Assembly: GCA_027576995.1 (NCBI GenBank)
Contig: JANBQC010000110.1
Coordinates: 1-58,625 of the forward strand
Reading direction: 5' to 3'
DNA: 58,625 nt
Origin: Dimargaris cristalligena
Lineage: Eukaryota; Kickxellomycota; Dimargaritomycetes; Dimargaritales; Dimargaritaceae
How positions within the stretch are numbered: position 1 is the stretch's first letter; the number at the start of each line of letters is the position of its first letter. Below, piece by piece: positions 31,593 through 52,081 of the stretch. Below the pieces are notes generated by a model. That model was not told the origin of the DNA and did no database searches. It saw nothing but the letters and a program-made list of their open reading frames with translations. The position numbers were made by a program, and so were the translations under genes.

Positions 31593-34441
31593 GGCTCTCG
31601 GGGGAGTAATAAATATGACTGAGAATGTGCGGGTATGGAGTGGCTGGAAGGGTTTATACAGTCGGATACTCGGGGCTTAAAATAGGTGGATGTGAAGGGT
31701 TAAAATTTAGTAGGCTGATGGACAAACGCGGGATACGGTGTCGAGGTTGTTGGTAGAATCTAACATCTGCTACGAATGTAGCTGCAAGAGATGAATTGGA
31801 CACAGGTTATGTAAATGAGAGATAATCTATATCCCGGACATTGGTCAGTGGGGTTTATATATACATCAGGGGTGACCCGAAGCACACCATCGATTCCTTG
31901 TTTCTTCCGTTGTAGATTCCCATCCGTTAGGAAGGGTACACAAAACGTATTTTTAACCAGCCCCCCCAGATAACCATATGCCGGGCCTTTCTTGCATAGA
32001 TTATATTCCCAACGGGATGGCGCGGAATTGTTAAAAATATCGTTTGTGAAACATGTCACCATTCGTATCCTTCCATCTTCAATTTTGGTTTTCATCCCTG
32101 CTTATCCAACACACTCCCCCTCTCACCACCCCACGACTTACCGCAGTGTACATTCAATACATGTGCAGATAGAGCCGTCGGCAGTTGGGATTTCAATAGA
32201 AGGTATTGGTTTATTTTCGACATGGACACGTCTTCAGTAGCACCTTTCAGGAGAGATGCCAAAGCCCTTTCTTACGCTGAAATCCCCTCGGTTCACGATA
32301 TGCTGTGGTCCACACGATAAGGGAGAATATATAGATATGAAAAAGGAGGTCACTGTTGCCTGCTTCATTAATTCCCGAAAGTGCGTAGATGGCCGGGTCA
32401 TCGCTTCGACATAGTCATCCCCTTGACCGACTTGTGTACAATCCCCCCCCTCCACCTTTGACTATTCTACTTTCGCGTATAAAGAAGTACCACTGAATCT
32501 AAAGAACGATGAAGAGCCGGAAGCAGTGCCACAAAGCCACCCCAGATGAGGAAATCATGAAGTAGCCTGTGTAACCCAATGGAAGCTGCTCGAGCCTCCC
32601 CTCCCACTTCCCCGCCCGACTATCACCGTCACTGATCTTCGCCATCTTATGTTCCTCGTCCAATATTCCACCGATGGGCCCGATTGAGCGGCGGTTTGGC
32701 AGGTTGTATTGGCTCATGATTGTAGACTGGATTTTGCACTGCCATCCCTAACTATTTGGTCCAGGAATGCCTGTATTCGACACGATCATTAGCAAGGTAG
32801 TGGGGGGGGTGCCTCTTGATCACAAGTATTCTTAGTAATATCTGATATTGATGTCAGGGCATCGACAGGAGGAATACAGGCCATGCGCGGCATTCCAGGT
32901 AGAGTGGGCTCAAAGTAACCCCATTACTGCAACATGACGCCATTCGTAAACACGAAAAAATCAAACTGGTTTCCGCCCGTAAGTCTTCTAGAATGGGGAC
33001 TGTCTGCTCCCGGGCATATCGCCCTTTTCTTTATAGATATTTTTTAGGGACACCGATGTGGGGTAAATGAGTAAGGTTATCGGATCTAAAGTTTCAGGGT
33101 CCACGAAACAGGTTTTTAACCACTGGCCCTCTTAATCGAACACTATGCTAGACTACCGGTGGTACCTTGGCCACTGTGGCAAGAGGACTTCGGCTAGACG
33201 TATTTCAACTACCAGGAGGGGATATAGGGTTGGGGAGCTGGTACCATGTTCCAGTATGATGTAAGGGTTAGAGGGGGGTAATTGGCATAACAGTTACCCA
33301 CATATTATATAGATATGTTGGAGGGGGGGTGATATTCCCGACCCTTGCATCGCCACTGGTAGCAGTACCCTTTAGAAAAACATCTAAAAGGGGGCGGGAG
33401 TATAAGACCAGTCACAAAATCATCAGATACGCTCTCATGTGTTCTCGTGGATTGGGAATTCCCCGAGTTTTGAAGGCATTGACTGGCCGTTCCAGGCCTA
33501 CCGGTATGGGATTCACCGACCGACAAGCAGCCCCATCTGCAAGGAGAGTGAAGCATTGGTTAGCCCCCCCTTTTTTCATTTCCTTGGTAGGATAGCGTAG
33601 TTTGAACCGCTAAGGAGATGAATGAGTTCATATAATGGCCAAGTCGCCACGACTGACCCCATGCTGTCGTTTAACAGCCCAGGCGCGATTTAGCCTGGAT
33701 GGAGGGGTACAGGTCGGCTTTAATCAGTGTTTCGAAGACCAAGGTATCCGCCAACTGATACTGACTTGATTGAAGGGGCAGCTCTATTTAATTTAAATGA
33801 ATAATTATGTCAGAGCAGCAGGTGGAACTCCCGCATGTTGGGAAGGGGTCGTGTGCTTGGAGTCCGTGACTTCCTCTTATGGAGAGTAATCCGCTCGCCA
33901 ATCAGCTCCACAGCCAGTGGATGGTAGACTAGAGTTTCCGAAAGTAAAGAATTCACGCAGCTAATTCAACGGGGGGAATGGCTCCGCTACTCTTGTAAGC
34001 TATTGGACGCCATTAGTCTAAATGATACTCTATATTAACGTGGAGATAAATCATTGTGGACCATCATTTTCATTTACAAACTCCTAACTAACTGGAACCC
34101 GCAACATTACAATAATAGGCAGACTCCAAAAATGTATAACACCACATCAACTGTAAGATCGAATAATATTTTATTCGTGAAAATAAGACAACACAAAGAG
34201 AAAGTAGGCGGGGTGGGGGGGAGGGGTATGACGACTCAGGCTTAAGAAGCATTTAAAACGACGGACGGGGAGGTTTTAACCACCTTCCATCGCGAGTGTA
34301 GGGAGGATGTGGGAATAGGATGGAGGTGGGAGATAGGAGGGGTATACGGCTGAATACAGGAAGAGAAAATATGTGAGAAAGAGTAGGCATAAAATCCACA
34401 TTAAAGTGAATCCTATAGTATCCTAAACCACCAACACATAC
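31593..34441. other. Gene-poor block, 2.8 kb
   Basis: No firm gene. A 72-codon minus-strand frame at 32499-32717 starts MSQYNLPNRRSIGPIGGILD and ends in a hydrophobic stretch; its codon use is somewhat better than its surroundings, and it may be a small membrane protein or chance. Runs of eight C (32443-32450) and eight G (32802-32809) are present. Confidence 0.4.
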
Positions 34442-35727
34442 TTAAGCCTGAAGAGCACGGCGGGCATCACGCTCCTCGGCAATGGAGAGCTTGACACCCT
34501 TGCCCTTGGGCAGAGAGATCCAGGCCTTGTTACCCTTACCGATGACGAAGACGTTGGACAGACGGGTGGCGAACTTGTGGTTAGCGGCATCCCGGATGTG
34601 GACGATATCGAAACCACCATCGTGCTTCTCAATGTCGACAATGATACCGGCACGACCAATGTTAGACCCACCGGTGATCATGGCCAGGTTACCGACCTCG
34701 AACTTGAGGAAGCCGTCGATCTTGCCGGACTCAATGTCGAGCTTGACGGTGTCGTTGACCTTGACGAGGGGGTCGGGGTAACGGATGGTACGACCGTCGT
34801 GGGTGACGATGAAAGGAACACCCTTGACACCGAGTTGCATGCGCTTGACCTTGCACAGCTTGTACTGGGCTTCGGCGTCAGTGATGCGGTGGATGGTGAA
34901 GCGTCCCTTGGTGTCGTAGACCAGACGGAACTGCTCGCCGGACTTTTCAATGGTAATCACATCCATGAAACCGGTGGGGTAGGTGTCGTCGGTGCGGACC
35001 TTGCCGTCAACCTTCACCAAGCGCTGCATGAGAATGCTAATCACCTCGCGGCGGTTCAGGGCGTACTTAAGACGGTTACGCAGGAACACGACCAAGGGCA
35101 GGCACTCGCGGGCCTTGTGGGGACCCTGGGAAGGCTTGGGAGCGTAGATGCCGGTCAGTTTGTCCAGCATCCAGTGCTTGGGCGCGTTAAGGCGCTTCAT
35201 GTGCTTCTTGAAACCACGGGCCTAAACAACCAGCAGAAAGAATGAACATGAGGGTGGAGGAAGAAGTAGGTATAAAAATAATATAGAATCAATTGGTTAG
35301 TTAGTTGGTTCGCGATGGCAATGTTCGGAGAAATGTGAATCAACTCGAATCTCGTGAGGGACCGGTGGTTCAATCAAATAATGGTACGGTTGGATGTATT
35401 CCTCGAACAATAGGTGCATTAGGATAATGAAGTCGTCGCCGCATCTATTAGCCATCCTCCAAACGTGACATCCATCCATCCATCGATATAGGTCTACTTG
35501 ATCCAATGACGAGACCAAATATAATGGTACGCTTCGCCATCGATACGACGCTGGGTCCATTGATGAAGGTTCGATCGGCTCGAATAATTGTGTCGAGGAA
35601 GTTTGGCTAATCGGGATGGGGGAGGTCGACGGATGGATGGATGGGCTTCGTTGGAGGATGGTGGATGACGGTCTGGCGGAGGTGGTATGAGGGTGTGTAG
35701 GTAGGGAAGGCGCAGACAACGTACCAT
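34442..35727 (-). CDS. RPS4: 40S ribosomal protein S4 (eS4)
   Basis: Component of the small ribosomal subunit body. Exon 1 is the ATG alone (35727-35725), followed directly by donor GTACGT. A 503-bp intron (35724-35222) ends tttag, and exon 2 (35221-34442) begins [17 protein letters not shown]. The joined protein is 260 residues, close to 263 in human. It contains the S4-type RNA-binding region ([20 protein letters not shown]), the central ribosomal S4e domain ([22 protein letters not shown]) and the C-terminal KOW motif ([18 protein letters not shown]). The exon-1 assignment is inferred: an internal ATG at 35200 would drop the conserved ARGxKKH start, while the ATG/GT junction at 35725 restores it. 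Codon use is strongly biased, as expected for high expression. Confidence 0.94.
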
Positions 35728-36718
35728 TTTGATTGATTATGCTGCCAAACGGAGATGGATCCTACAGAGTGACAAGAAAGAGAAGAGGGGGATTTCAACT
35801 TGGGGCTAGGGCGAATAGTTGTTATACAACAACATCCGGGCCTTTCTTCTTGTATCTGGTGTGTATAGGGGGGCGAACACTTGCACCGTATTGTAAGCGT
35901 AGGCTGCTTATAGGCTAACAACAACTACTAAACTCTGCCCATATACTACTCACTCTCGCACCCAAAAGGTCGTTTTTCTTTTGCTATATGGGACAGGCCA
36001 TATGTGGTTTAGGCCATTGTTACGCTATTATTTTCTCCCATCTAAGCGAATTGAGGTGATTGGATTTCCCCCATTCCCCTATAGCTACTGGCCCAGGCTA
36101 TAAGATGGATGGCCTTGTTCACCAGGTGGGTGGGGTAAGTGATAGGGGAACGCCTATAGCATCCGAAGCCAATCACGTGACACAGCCTAAGGGGTGGTTC
36201 GGCTTGGCTGTTTTATACTCGCTCCTACAGATCCGCAGTCCACAAGGTGCACAAACATATTTAGCATCCCTAATATTAATGCTCCAAGCTTGACGTACTA
36301 GTTTCGACCATGGATCTTCCCCACCATAGCAACTATAGCCCTATTTAACGAATCCACCATTCTATTGCATTGAAAAAGATACGATAGGTTTAAAAGTACA
36401 TTTATCCAAAACCTCCCAACCAAGAATCAGTTGGGTATTCGACTATTGTATCGAAATATAATTAGACGAGCCGGAATACAGGCAGGTTATAAACTAAAAG
36501 TGCGGGTCACTAATACCAGCACCCCGGTGTTTAATACCGAGTGGGGGTTACAGGTCCCACCACGCACGGCCCAAGGTGAACGGATGTCGAACTATATATA
36601 TATATAAACAATACAAAAATTCGTATGCTAAATGGGTTAAGGATAAGAGTGACAGTGTACATACGGAGCTAAGCGGATGATTATTACCCAACCCAACCGA
36701 TGGTGAGTAGTGGGGCTA
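35728..36718. other. Intergenic, RPS4 promoter and DDI1 3' flank
   Basis: No gene. The first few hundred bases are the RPS4 upstream region. A (TA)n tract at about 36593-36605 lies near the DDI1 3' side. The open frame 36060-36293 is unsupported. Confidence 0.5.
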
Positions 36719-38352
36719 TTAGCTGAAGAACAGACTGCCGGCCATTTCGACATTTCCGTTGGCTTGAGTCAAAAGGCGGATGGCCACCTCCCTTGATGCC
36801 CCGAGGTTGACGATTTGGGCGATAGCATTCTCGGAAAAACGACTGGCTGGGGATGTCGTGGGCACCTTTACTGCCGAAGGGCCGGGTGCTTGATGCTGGG
36901 TGGGGGATGTCACGGGCGCCCTGGCCGCAATAGGGCCGGGCGCTTGGTGACGGACAGGGTCACCCGGGGGCAAGGGAGTCGACATTTTGGGATCATCGGT
37001 TTTCGAGTCCCTGGCGAAATTGGGTACTTCATGTTCGTGGAGGAACGGGACGCTGATATCATCGAAGATCAGGGCGTCGGTTTTGAGGTCAATGGTGGCC
37101 TGGTGGCGCCGCAGCATATCTAAGCCGATGAGGACATCCATTTCCGGAATGTTTAGAACATTGAATGCGCAGACTAGATGCCGACCGCCCACGACCAATT
37201 CGGCGCGGTGGATGCGGCCAATGATTTTAGAGGTTCCCACTCCTTTGGCCATCCCGTGGAAGCGAGTGTCAATCAAATGGGACAGTCCACAGGTTTCGGT
37301 GAAATGGGCCCCCATAACACTGACCCCGGCCCCCGAGTCCACAAAGGCCTTGACGGGGTGCTTGTTAACCATACAGTTGACGTACAGCATCGTGACGTGG
37401 CTAAAGGTCTCCGGGTTGTGTTCGAGGGCGGACTGGTAGCTGTCCTCGACGTTCCGCAACCGAATGAGGTTGGCGATTTTTTCCTGGGCTTCGGGACTAA
37501 AAGGATCGGCCTCCAATACAGCCTGATTAGAGGATATGGGGGAAGGGGAAGGTGACATGGTGAGACAGGGGAAAGAAGAGCACATAATATGAAGATCGTT
37601 AATCAGGGGCCGTGGGGATCACGGCCAGGGGAACCGGTCATTCATGGTTGAATGGAAGGACTTCCACCAGCCAAGTCGCTTTCAGACATAAGTATCCCCC
37701 CCCCAAGTAGCCAAGATTATAACTAACGCAATAGTCCTTACCAATTCACGCTGCTGTTCTTCGGCGTTCCGAATCAGTTTATCTAGGATGACAGGATCGC
37801 GTTGGGCGGCCTGGGCCAGATTAGGATCCCGACTGGCTATATGCCGCAGGAACGAAGCCCGGTCAATTTGGCCTAAAATCGGATGGGCCCAGGAGCCAGA
37901 GCCCGAGGCGGTGGCACCTCCGGCTACGGGTAATTCGGGACGCTTAAACTGCCGACTGACCACCATGGCGTCGTTATCCCCGATTCCGTAGGCACCCAGG
38001 GTTTTGTTGTTGTTTTGTAGGAGGGTACCGTGGTGGGCTATAAGTTGTTCGCCGGGTGCAATGTCCGTCTATTGGGGGAGTGTAAATGTGCCGGCGCCCG
38101 GGTAAGACAATGGTGTGAATGGGTAAAGGATGACTTGAAAAGTTAGCCGGGCTATTTCATGTTGCAATAAGGGAACATATCCTTTGAAATGGAGGGATAG
38201 TGCGGCCACCCGAGGGCTAGAAACCCAATACAGATGGTGAAAAGGGGACCTACCTCGAACTCGAGCAGGGCCTTAAGGTCGCTGAGCGACATGTCCGGAT
38301 TGACGTCGACGACGACGATTTGGTCGTCGGAGGTGGTGACGAGTAGCTTCAT
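36719..38352 (-). CDS. DDI1: Ddi1-type ubiquitin-shuttle aspartic protease
   Basis: Proteasome shuttle with a retroviral-like protease. Three exons: 38352-38254, 38068-37742 and 37522-36719, with phase-0 introns 38253-38069 (gtaggt..atag) and 37741-37523 (gtaagg..tcag). The joined protein has 409 residues (yeast Ddi1 428). An N-terminal ubiquitin-like domain (MKLLVTTSDDQIVVVDVNPD... to ~75) is followed by a helical region (ILGQIDRASFLRHIASRDPN). Next comes the RVP domain with catalytic FVDSGAGVSVM (Asp204), HGMAKGVGTSKIIGRIH and DVLIGLDMLRRHQATID, then a Pro-rich linker and a C-terminal UBA domain (ENAIAQIVNLGASREVAIRLL). It cleaves or delivers highly ubiquitinated proteins to the proteasome, so it works with complexes such as the one containing Rpt3 in this window. 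The frame stays open 157 codons upstream of the chosen ATG, which was picked because family members begin at the UBL. Confidence 0.93.
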
Positions 38353-39222
38353 GGTGAGATAATAGGCGGACTTAAGAGTGGGCTGTGCTTGTTGGCTTGT
38401 GAAAGTGACAGTAAAGAATGAGTAGTGGTTAATGAAACTCAATGATAAAATGAATGGGGCTCTGGAGATGGGGAAAGTTGGAGCAAGGGTTGGGTCGAGA
38501 AAGCAGTAGGGGAAAGTGCCTATTTGTGCTCCGATAGTCCCCACGCAGGCGAACTTAGACTTAGTAATTGGGCTGGGATTGTCCACGTATATGAATGAGA
38601 TATCCTTGCCGTTGGTCCAGTAGTATGAAGTCCTCTTCCTTTCATTATCCATGGCGATGGATGATAAATGCACAACAGCAGACACAAACGAAGTCACGGG
38701 GTTCCATTTTAGTCTCCACTTCAGGGTTCCTGGTCTTAACGCGCTAAAAATGGCGTGTTCTCCTATTGGTAAGGAGAGGCGGGAGATCATACTACTAGGA
38801 TCCGTGGTGTCCTTTCCTTTCACATGCTAGGAGGGCCATCCTAAAGAAATCATCCAACTGCATATACTATACTGTCTGTGGCACTTGAAAAACACTCATA
38901 CATTATTCATACACACAGGAAGCTTGGGCCTTGAAGCAAAGGAAAGGGGGGCATATATTCCATTATAGCCTCGGAAAAACACGTTGGTTGGGCTTAACAT
39001 ATAACAGAGCCAGCTCTCTTCCCAAGGTTCCTTCATTGCTTTTTACCCTCTTTTCTTGTATAGTATAGCCTTGTTTGGCCCATGCACCCTTCACTTACGT
39101 ACTTCCTGTGGTTAGTTTAGTTACACCTACCCGTATCTCCCCACCAAACCCTCTTCTCCACCAGCCCAGCCCGCACTACCGCTACCCCTCCACGCCGGCC
39201 CAGTTGATGCCCCCCACCCGCC
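38353..39222. other. Divergent intergenic region, DDI1 and membrane-protein promoters
   Basis: About 870 bp between divergent start codons. The DDI1 frame remains open through 38823 on the minus strand, probably by chance. No other gene. Confidence 0.5.
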
Positions 39223-40176
39223 ATGGTGCCCAACAAGAAATGGATAGTAGGTGACGACATTCGGATCGGCTACACCCGTTTCCAGCTCCTGGTCCACTCC
39301 GCCATTATCCTCGTGAGCGGCTTCCAGTACACCCTCTCCCTGGCCTGCGACCCGCTCGGATACAGTATCGGCACCATACCCAGCCTATGTCTCCTGTTTA
39401 TCCTGCTACACCACCTCGGCCTGCTCTTTGTCTTCCGCTGGTCCCCCGTTCTCTACCAACCCTTTATCCTCTACTACACGCCGTTTGCCTACGGCTGTCT
39501 GTGGATATACACGGGATTTCTCGCCACCAACGATGACTCATTACCAGTGCTTCGCCCGGCCACCGCCGGCTCCTCCGCGCTGCATTTCCGGTGGCCCCCT
39601 AAATTTGCCCCGCTCGCCGGTGGCCAGGAGTACTCCCCGTCTACCCCGGTCCACTACGAATATTCCACCCAACTGCCCTATACAGGGTTCCTTAACCTGG
39701 ACTGTCCCCTGCCGGCCCAGCTCCAGTGGCTGTCCAGCCGGTGGATTGCCTTTGCCCTCTGGTGGGTACTGTGGGTCATCCGCCGCAACAGCTTTGGGGT
39801 CGTCATGTTCCAAAAGGCCTCAGCCACCCCCACCCGGGTCAAGCGGATGGCGTATCGTTTATACTGCCTGATTTGCCCATGCCTGGTGGTTCTACTCTGG
39901 AAATGGTACCCCGCTCTACTAGCCACCTGGGATAACCCCCGCCTGGATGCCAATGAGCCCATTGTCGCCCTCCTTCTCCAGAAAATCCACCTGAGCCGCC
40001 CCGATTACAGCTGTTTATTTATGGCCATTGTGGGAGTGCTGGCCGGCATGTCCCATATCATGTGGTACAGCTTCCTGTCCTTCAGTTACTGTGCGGTTTA
40101 CTGGAAGAGCTATTTGCGGGAAGGGGTGGCCGTGTGGCTGAGTGGGCCCCAGGCGGTTGCGGGCAAATTATGCTAA
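39223..40176 (+). CDS. Multi-pass membrane protein of unknown family
   Basis: A single open frame of 317 residues from the ATG at 39223 (MVPNKKWIVGDDIRIGYTRF). There are about six hydrophobic segments: ~20-42, ~52-72, ~80-102, ~172-190, ~213-232 and ~262-292. A hydrophilic loop (~103-170, Pro/Ser/Thr-rich, with YSPSTPVHYEYSTQLPY) lies between the third and fourth. Cysteine and Trp/Tyr content in the helices is high (CLICPCLVVLLWKW). No signature that I recognise. Codon choice is GC-rich and uniform, which supports a real gene. The stop codon is immediately followed by the first copy of the 79-bp repeat that borders gap 2, so the 3' UTR appears twice in the assembly. Upstream, DDI1 is divergent. 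A transporter, sensor or lipid-modifying enzyme are all possible; I do not assign a function. Confidence 0.8.
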   Translation: MVPNKKWIVGDDIRIGYTRFQLLVHSAIILVSGFQYTLSLACDPLGYSIGTIPSLCLLFILLHHLGLLFVFRWSPVLYQPFILYYTPFAYGCLWIYTGFLATNDDSLPVLRPATAGSSALHFRWPPKFAPLAGGQEYSPSTPVHYEYSTQLPYTGFLNLDCPLPAQLQWLSSRWIAFALWWVLWVIRRNSFGVVMFQKASATPTRVKRMAYRLYCLICPCLVVLLWKWYPALLATWDNPRLDANEPIVALLLQKIHLSRPDYSCLFMAIVGVLAGMSHIMWYSFLSFSYCAVYWKSYLREGVAVWLSGPQAVAGKLC

Positions 40177-40254
40177 ATCAAAGCGAGGCCTTGCCCTTTC
40201 GCTTTTCGTAGAGCCGTGGGATTCGGCTATGCCTTTCGGGGTGGGTTTTTTTTA
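40176..40254. repeat. Left copy of 79-bp direct repeat flanking gap 2
   Basis: It begins with the last base of the preceding gene's stop codon and ends in a T8 run plus A. It is identical to 40353-40431. Confidence 0.9.
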
Positions 40255-40352
40255 NNNNNNNNNNNNNNNNNNNNNNNNNNNNNNNNNNNNNNNNNNNNNN
40301 NNNNNNNNNNNNNNNNNNNNNNNNNNNNNNNNNNNNNNNNNNNNNNNNNNNN
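40255..40352. other. Assembly gap 2 (98 N)
   Basis: 98 undetermined bases between identical 79-bp sequences. Probably no true sequence is missing. Confidence 0.98.
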
Positions 40353-40431
40353 AATCAAAGCGAGGCCTTGCCCTTTCGCTTTTCGTAGAGCCGTGGGATT
40401 CGGCTATGCCTTTCGGGGTGGGTTTTTTTTA
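40353..40431. repeat. Right copy of 79-bp direct repeat flanking gap 2
   Basis: Identical to 40176-40254. Copy starts are again 177 bp apart, exactly as at gap 1. Confidence 0.9.
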
Positions 40432-41420
40432 TTATTGTACCATAATTTGATGTCAACCATTGTATATACCTAGCCGCTGAAATGCGTGGATTTGCCGGAA
40501 TGCCGCCACTCCTAACCGATATTTTAGTTGACTATATGCTAGGCCATTACGCTTTGTTAATACTTTCGATCTGTATTATTTCTCACTCTCTTTTGCTTGT
40601 TATTCCGCTCTTCGAGAGACCCTTAATGACATTAAAAACTATACCATTTGATCTCAATTTCCTACCTTGGTAGCTGCTATGCGTACTTACTTGGCTTTAT
40701 GGAGAACCCATGTTACAGGGCTTGGGCGGAAGCAGTGCTTATATTTGTAATGCAAATCAAGGTAAGAAGTGGTTGCTGCTGAGTCTTGGGGCCCTTTCTT
40801 CAGCCCTGGGAGCCGTCACTAGACTCCGGCACCTTATTGCTTTTAACCTGTGACATTTAGGGGAGCTGGGTTAAGCTGAAGTATGAAGCTGCTACTGGCG
40901 GATACTCTCCCTTTTAGTCACGTGCTCAATGAACACCGCCCTTGTAAGCCTATCTACTTCAGGTTTCTTTTTTTTTCCTGTACCATTTCAGCCATTTTCT
41001 TTTTGCAGAGCTTAGGCAATAGTCAATGGCCTTTTACACAAATCGACAGCAAATACGGTAGGGAGAGCCAAGGAGTTTTCAAATGCAGTATTCGTCGTAG
41101 TCTCGCTCCAGTCCGGCCCCACTTATACATGCCTTATAGTATCTTACTAATTCTATTCCCATTGCATAGTATCTCTCTCAACCTGTGTCTGAGCCCTGGA
41201 ATCAGCCGCAACTGTATCTTTTTTTAGTGCCCTTTTCCCTTTGGAACAGTTAACTCCTTTTGGGATTCACTTAGTTGGCCAGCTCATTCGAGTCTTTTCC
41301 CGTTCCTCGGTGTTTAATTCTCGACTTTCTCTTTTTATTTTCACTTGTTCCATATCCCACCCCCTTTTTATTACCTCTGTGAGACGCTCCCGCCGTTTCA
41401 CCGTCCCTTACTAAGCGGCC
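40432..41420. other. Intergenic, upstream of NSA2
   Basis: About 1 kb with no recognisable gene. The open frames 40482-40673 and 40883-41227 have no domains. The last 150 bp before the NSA2 start is pyrimidine-rich, as in several other 5' leaders of this window. Confidence 0.5.
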
Positions 41421-42392
41421 ATGCCCCAGAACGAATACATTGAGGAGGCCATCAAGAAGCACGGTCGCCGCTTCGATCATGCGGAGCGGACCCGTAAGCG
41501 GGAGGCCCGCCAGGTCCACAAGATCTCGGCCTACGCCCAAAAGGTCCACGGGTTAAAAGCCAAGATGTTCAACAAGAAGCGCCGTAACGAAAAGATCCAG
41601 ATGCAGAAGACCATTAAGATGCACGAGGCCAAGAACGCGCAGCAGAAGAACGACGAGCCCGTACCCGAGGGTGCCGTGCCCGCGTACTTGCTCGACCGTG
41701 AGGGTCAGCAGCGTGCCAAGGTGCTCAGCAATATGATCAAACAGAAGCGGAAAGAAAAGGCCGGCAAGTGGAACGTGCCCCTGCCCAAGGTCCGGGGTAT
41801 CGCCGAAGACGAGATGTTCAAGGTCATCAAGACCGGCAAGCGCAAGAGTAGGTGTACATTCTTTACCCCCCTTGATATGCCATTGTATATTGCCGTGGAT
41901 TTGGAGTACGGTGGCCAACACCATATTCTCCGTTGTACATGGCCCAGCTTTTAATAGGCATTTTATGACATCAATCTGAATCCCCGACCTGTATCTAACA
42001 TTTCTTTAATTTCTTCCCGCCACTTTCCCCCGCCAGGCAAACAATGGAAGCGTATGGTTACCAAGCCTACTTTTGTGGGCGACGGTTTCACCCGGAAACC
42101 CCCCAAGTACGAACGGTTCATTCGACCCATGGCCCTGCGTTACAAGAAGGCCCATGTTACCCACCCCGAACTCAAGGCTACCTTCTGTCTGCCGATTATT
42201 GGCGTGAAGAAGAACCCCCAGAGCCCCCTCTACACCCAACTCGGTGTATTGACCAAGGGTACTGTGCTCGAAGTCAACGTGTCGGAATTAGGTCTAGTTA
42301 CCACCGGTGGTAAGGTGGTGTGGGGTAAATACGCCCAGGTCACCAACAACCCCGAGAACGACGGTTGTGTCAACGCCCTCCTACTAGTATAG
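41421..42392 (+). CDS. NSA2: Ribosome biogenesis protein Nsa2 (TINP1)
   Basis: Pre-60S assembly factor that acts in the nucleus on 27S pre-rRNA processing. Two exons, 41421-41847 and 42037-42392, with intron 41848-42036 (gtaggt..ccag) splitting a Ser codon. The joined protein is 260 residues, essentially the family length (yeast 261). Visible are the N-terminal [20 protein letters not shown] and the highly basic helical stretch to ~145 ([33 protein letters not shown]). The splice restores [20 protein letters not shown]. The C-terminal eS8-like beta domain has [20 protein letters not shown] and ends [11 protein letters not shown]. Without splicing the frame would run on only to a stop at 41952-41954 and lose this domain. 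It is convergent with the DDX41 gene. Confidence 0.97.
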
Positions 42393-43063
42393 ATAATGAA
42401 CAAGGGGGGGGGTACCCAACCTCCACCGTATTCTAAATATTGCAACACAATAGAGAAGGGGGGCGAAGTGGGAGGTTCTGCGATTGTCGTATAATTCCAT
42501 ATGGTTACTTCTTTTCTACTGCGTGCATACTGCGGTCGTTGTATTTTTTTCATCTATTGATATTTTCGATTGAGTCACGCAATACGATCCCCTTCCGCCA
42601 AATCATCACTCTATTCAATAAACTGACCGCCTTCAGATCGATTGCTTGGGTATAGCCAGTTTGGGCAGTACTCCCCCCCTCCGTCTCTGTAAATGCGGTA
42701 CCGTTTTCTTGGCCTAGACCGGATGACTGTGGGGTCGGCTTAGATTTCCTCGAAAACCTATTATAAATGTTCATATTTCTTGGGCTGGTTTCAATAGGGC
42801 ATACTCCACAATCCTTTATTAGTCCCAAAAAACCACATGTAAGATGTTCGACTTGGCCACACACCGAAACTCCCGTTCGCTGGACCCGGGTTTACTGTCT
42901 AAACCCTGCATTTTCACCCCACCGACTTTCCCATCCTTATTTTATTCAATGTCTTTTATGCCTTAAGGTGAAATTCTCCCATATTGTATGATACCACGTA
43001 TTCCTTTCAAAGCTCTCACCGAAAATCGATTTATTATGGTTATAAAAAAACACCATTGGGGAT
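42393..43063. other. Convergent intergenic, NSA2 and DDX41 3' ends
   Basis: About 670 bp of 3' flanks. A G9 run (42404-42412) follows the NSA2 stop by 12 bases. No gene. Confidence 0.55.

Positions 43064-52081
<9,018 letters not shown>

Noticed and set aside
34577..35245. 222-codon plus-strand open frame
   Set aside because: Antisense shadow of the highly codon-biased RPS4 exon; Asp/Val/Leu-rich without motif.
40142..40473. Open frames that run through the N gap at 40255-40352
   Set aside because: They translate undetermined bases and the duplicated contig end; they are artefacts.
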